Of a stretch of 64,000 nt of DNA, positions 63,076 through 64,000 are shown piece by piece. Below the pieces are notes generated by a model. The model saw only the letters and a list, made by a program, of their open reading frames with translations, ran no database searches and had not been told where the DNA came from. This stretch comes from Siderastrea siderea. Its lineage: Eukaryota > Cnidaria > Anthozoa > Scleractinia > Rhizangiidae. The DNA is taken from the NCBI GenBank assembly GCA_964030785.1, contig OZ034971.1, positions 32,587,304 through 32,651,303 on the forward strand, in the 5' to 3' direction. The number at the start of each line of letters is the position of its first letter. Position 1 is the first letter of the stretch. The position numbers and the translations under genes were made by a program.

Positions 63076-63699
63076 AGGCTGTCGTGATCTTAGAAACACT
63101 GAATAATTTTTCAGTCATAAGGTACTATAAAGATGTAATTACTGTTGGTTAAATGGTCTCCAATCTAAATGATTCGTTCCCAGCTGAACATCGATGAATT
63201 TCATAACTACACAAATCAATGTTAAAATGTTAACCTAAATGACAAAGTAATCAATGAAATCTTATTTTCAACCTTTGTCACAGGAAAGTCGAGAAAAGTC
63301 GTATCTAATGCTTGATTCTGACTTAGATCCTGCTCTTAGTACAAAAAAAATAATAAATTGTGAAGCTCTTCTACACTAAGTGCATTTCTTTCGTCCTGAG
63401 CCAGACAAGTATCCCTGGGTGGCCAAGCTATCACTTTCCCGTGTTTAGTAGCATCCTACGCGTGTTTTATGGAGGAATTTCCAAAACGTGAGCTCTTAGC
63501 TGTCCTTAAAATACTCAATTTTCAGAGACACGTTTTACAGGAAATTGTCTACATTAGAAGCTACAAAAGAATTAATGAATTCTGGTAATTATTTAGTTAA
63601 CATTCAATTGATGAGATTCATTCTGTCATGCTTACATTTACGCAATAATTTATTATCAATTCAGACTGATGTACAGTTTGTAACTTAATTCTTATCTCC

Positions 63700-63797
63700 T
63701 TGTTACATTATTATTTCTTTTTGTTGAGTTTATGCTTTTGCAATACTGTAAGAACTTACAGTGATGCAAATAAAGCTAATTGTTGTTGTTGTATACA
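63700..63797 (+). repeat. Possible LINE 3' tail with (TTG)n
   Basis: ATGCAAATAAAGCTAATTG followed by TTGTTGTTG resembles the 3' ends of L2/CR1-type retrotransposons (AATAAAG plus short TTG repeats). Only the tail is visible; no RT is linked to it. Confidence 0.35.
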
Positions 63798-64000
63798 TTC
63801 TACCCAATTTACCCACACCATCTGCACAAGTGGTTTCCACATGTCAGTGGAGTGCAGTCAACCTAACTATTAGTTTTGAAACGCCTTGGTTTATTCCGCT
63901 TGCCACACAAGTTACTGATGACAATAGATACCTTTACTTTAAGTTTAAGATACGTGATTAAGACAAAACTTTCTAGAAATAGTTTGTAATTTTCTTACCA

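Noticed and set aside
63761..63961. 66-residue frame at the window's right end starting MMQIKLIVVVVYIL
   Set aside because: It starts in a (TTG)n tail; the hydrophobic stretch comes from the repeat, so a signal peptide claim is not safe.
1..64000. tRNA or rRNA genes
   Set aside because: I looked for cloverleaf arms with TTCGANTC-like T-loops and for rRNA-like sequence and saw nothing I could support by eye.

Overview
The window reads as nuclear DNA of an invertebrate animal, most plausibly a cnidarian such as a coral or sea anemone. The supporting signs are AT-rich DNA, short exons bounded by GT/AG sites, vertebrate-style polyadenylation signals, and a transposable-element mix (THAP-DDE, a RAG1-N-terminus-like gene, DIRS-type YR retrotransposon, polB fragments, hAT, Tx1/L1-like LINE) that I associate with cnidarian genomes. 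The taxon is inferred, because no conserved single-copy host gene was recognised. Almost everything coding here belongs to a mobile element or its debris, and many elements are nested.

Layout. 0.4-1.0 kb: last exons of a Ulp1-like (C48) protease on the plus strand, meeting tail-to-tail a minus-strand THAP-DDE transposase gene (1.07-10.9 kb). That gene is split by an 8.1 kb MULE-like DNA transposon (1646-9732) with ~400 bp terminal inverted repeats (TIRs) and a perfect 10-bp target-site duplication (TSD). It carries a Myb/SANT exon, a decayed transposase and a C-terminal cysteine-rich domain. 12.9-22.05 kb: a second large DNA transposon, about 9.1 kb, with ~0.9 kb TIRs and TTAA at both ends. 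It carries a six-exon gene for a DDE-like transposase that I could not place in a named superfamily; two small foldback elements sit in its introns.

23.6-34.8 kb: a multi-exon, frameshifted gene resembling the N-terminal zinc/RING region of RAG1 followed by a DDE-like core. One intron holds an almost intact 6.5 kb DIRS/PAT-like tyrosine-recombinase retrotransposon (26685-33204) with A1-ORFs-B1-A2-B2 split direct repeats and an intron made of ~25-bp tandem repeats. A 646-bp TTAA element sits exactly on one of the host gene's exon-intron junctions. 35.6-37.5 kb: fragments of a family B DNA polymerase (Polinton-like) joined to a Myb/SANT fragment. 38.0-45.8 kb: an ~87-bp satellite with a ~725-bp higher-order period, split by a decayed Ty3/gypsy LTR retrotransposon (39705-45374).

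46-51 kb is mostly non-coding, with palindromic GGAATTCC-type repeats, another Myb/SANT fragment and a ~170-bp tandem duplication. 51.5-54.9 kb: a nearly intact hAT transposon whose four-exon transposase has one in-frame stop. 56.4-62.0 kb: a zinc-finger fragment followed by a decayed Tx1/L1-like LINE. 62-64 kb: unrecognised fragments and a possible LINE tail.

Taken together, the window records successive insertions: MULE into THAP-DDE, DIRS and a small TTAA element into the RAG1-like gene, Ty3 into satellite, foldback elements into transposon introns. Only the DIRS element looks possibly still functional. Several reading-frame breaks are single-base indels, so some may be assembly errors rather than decay.
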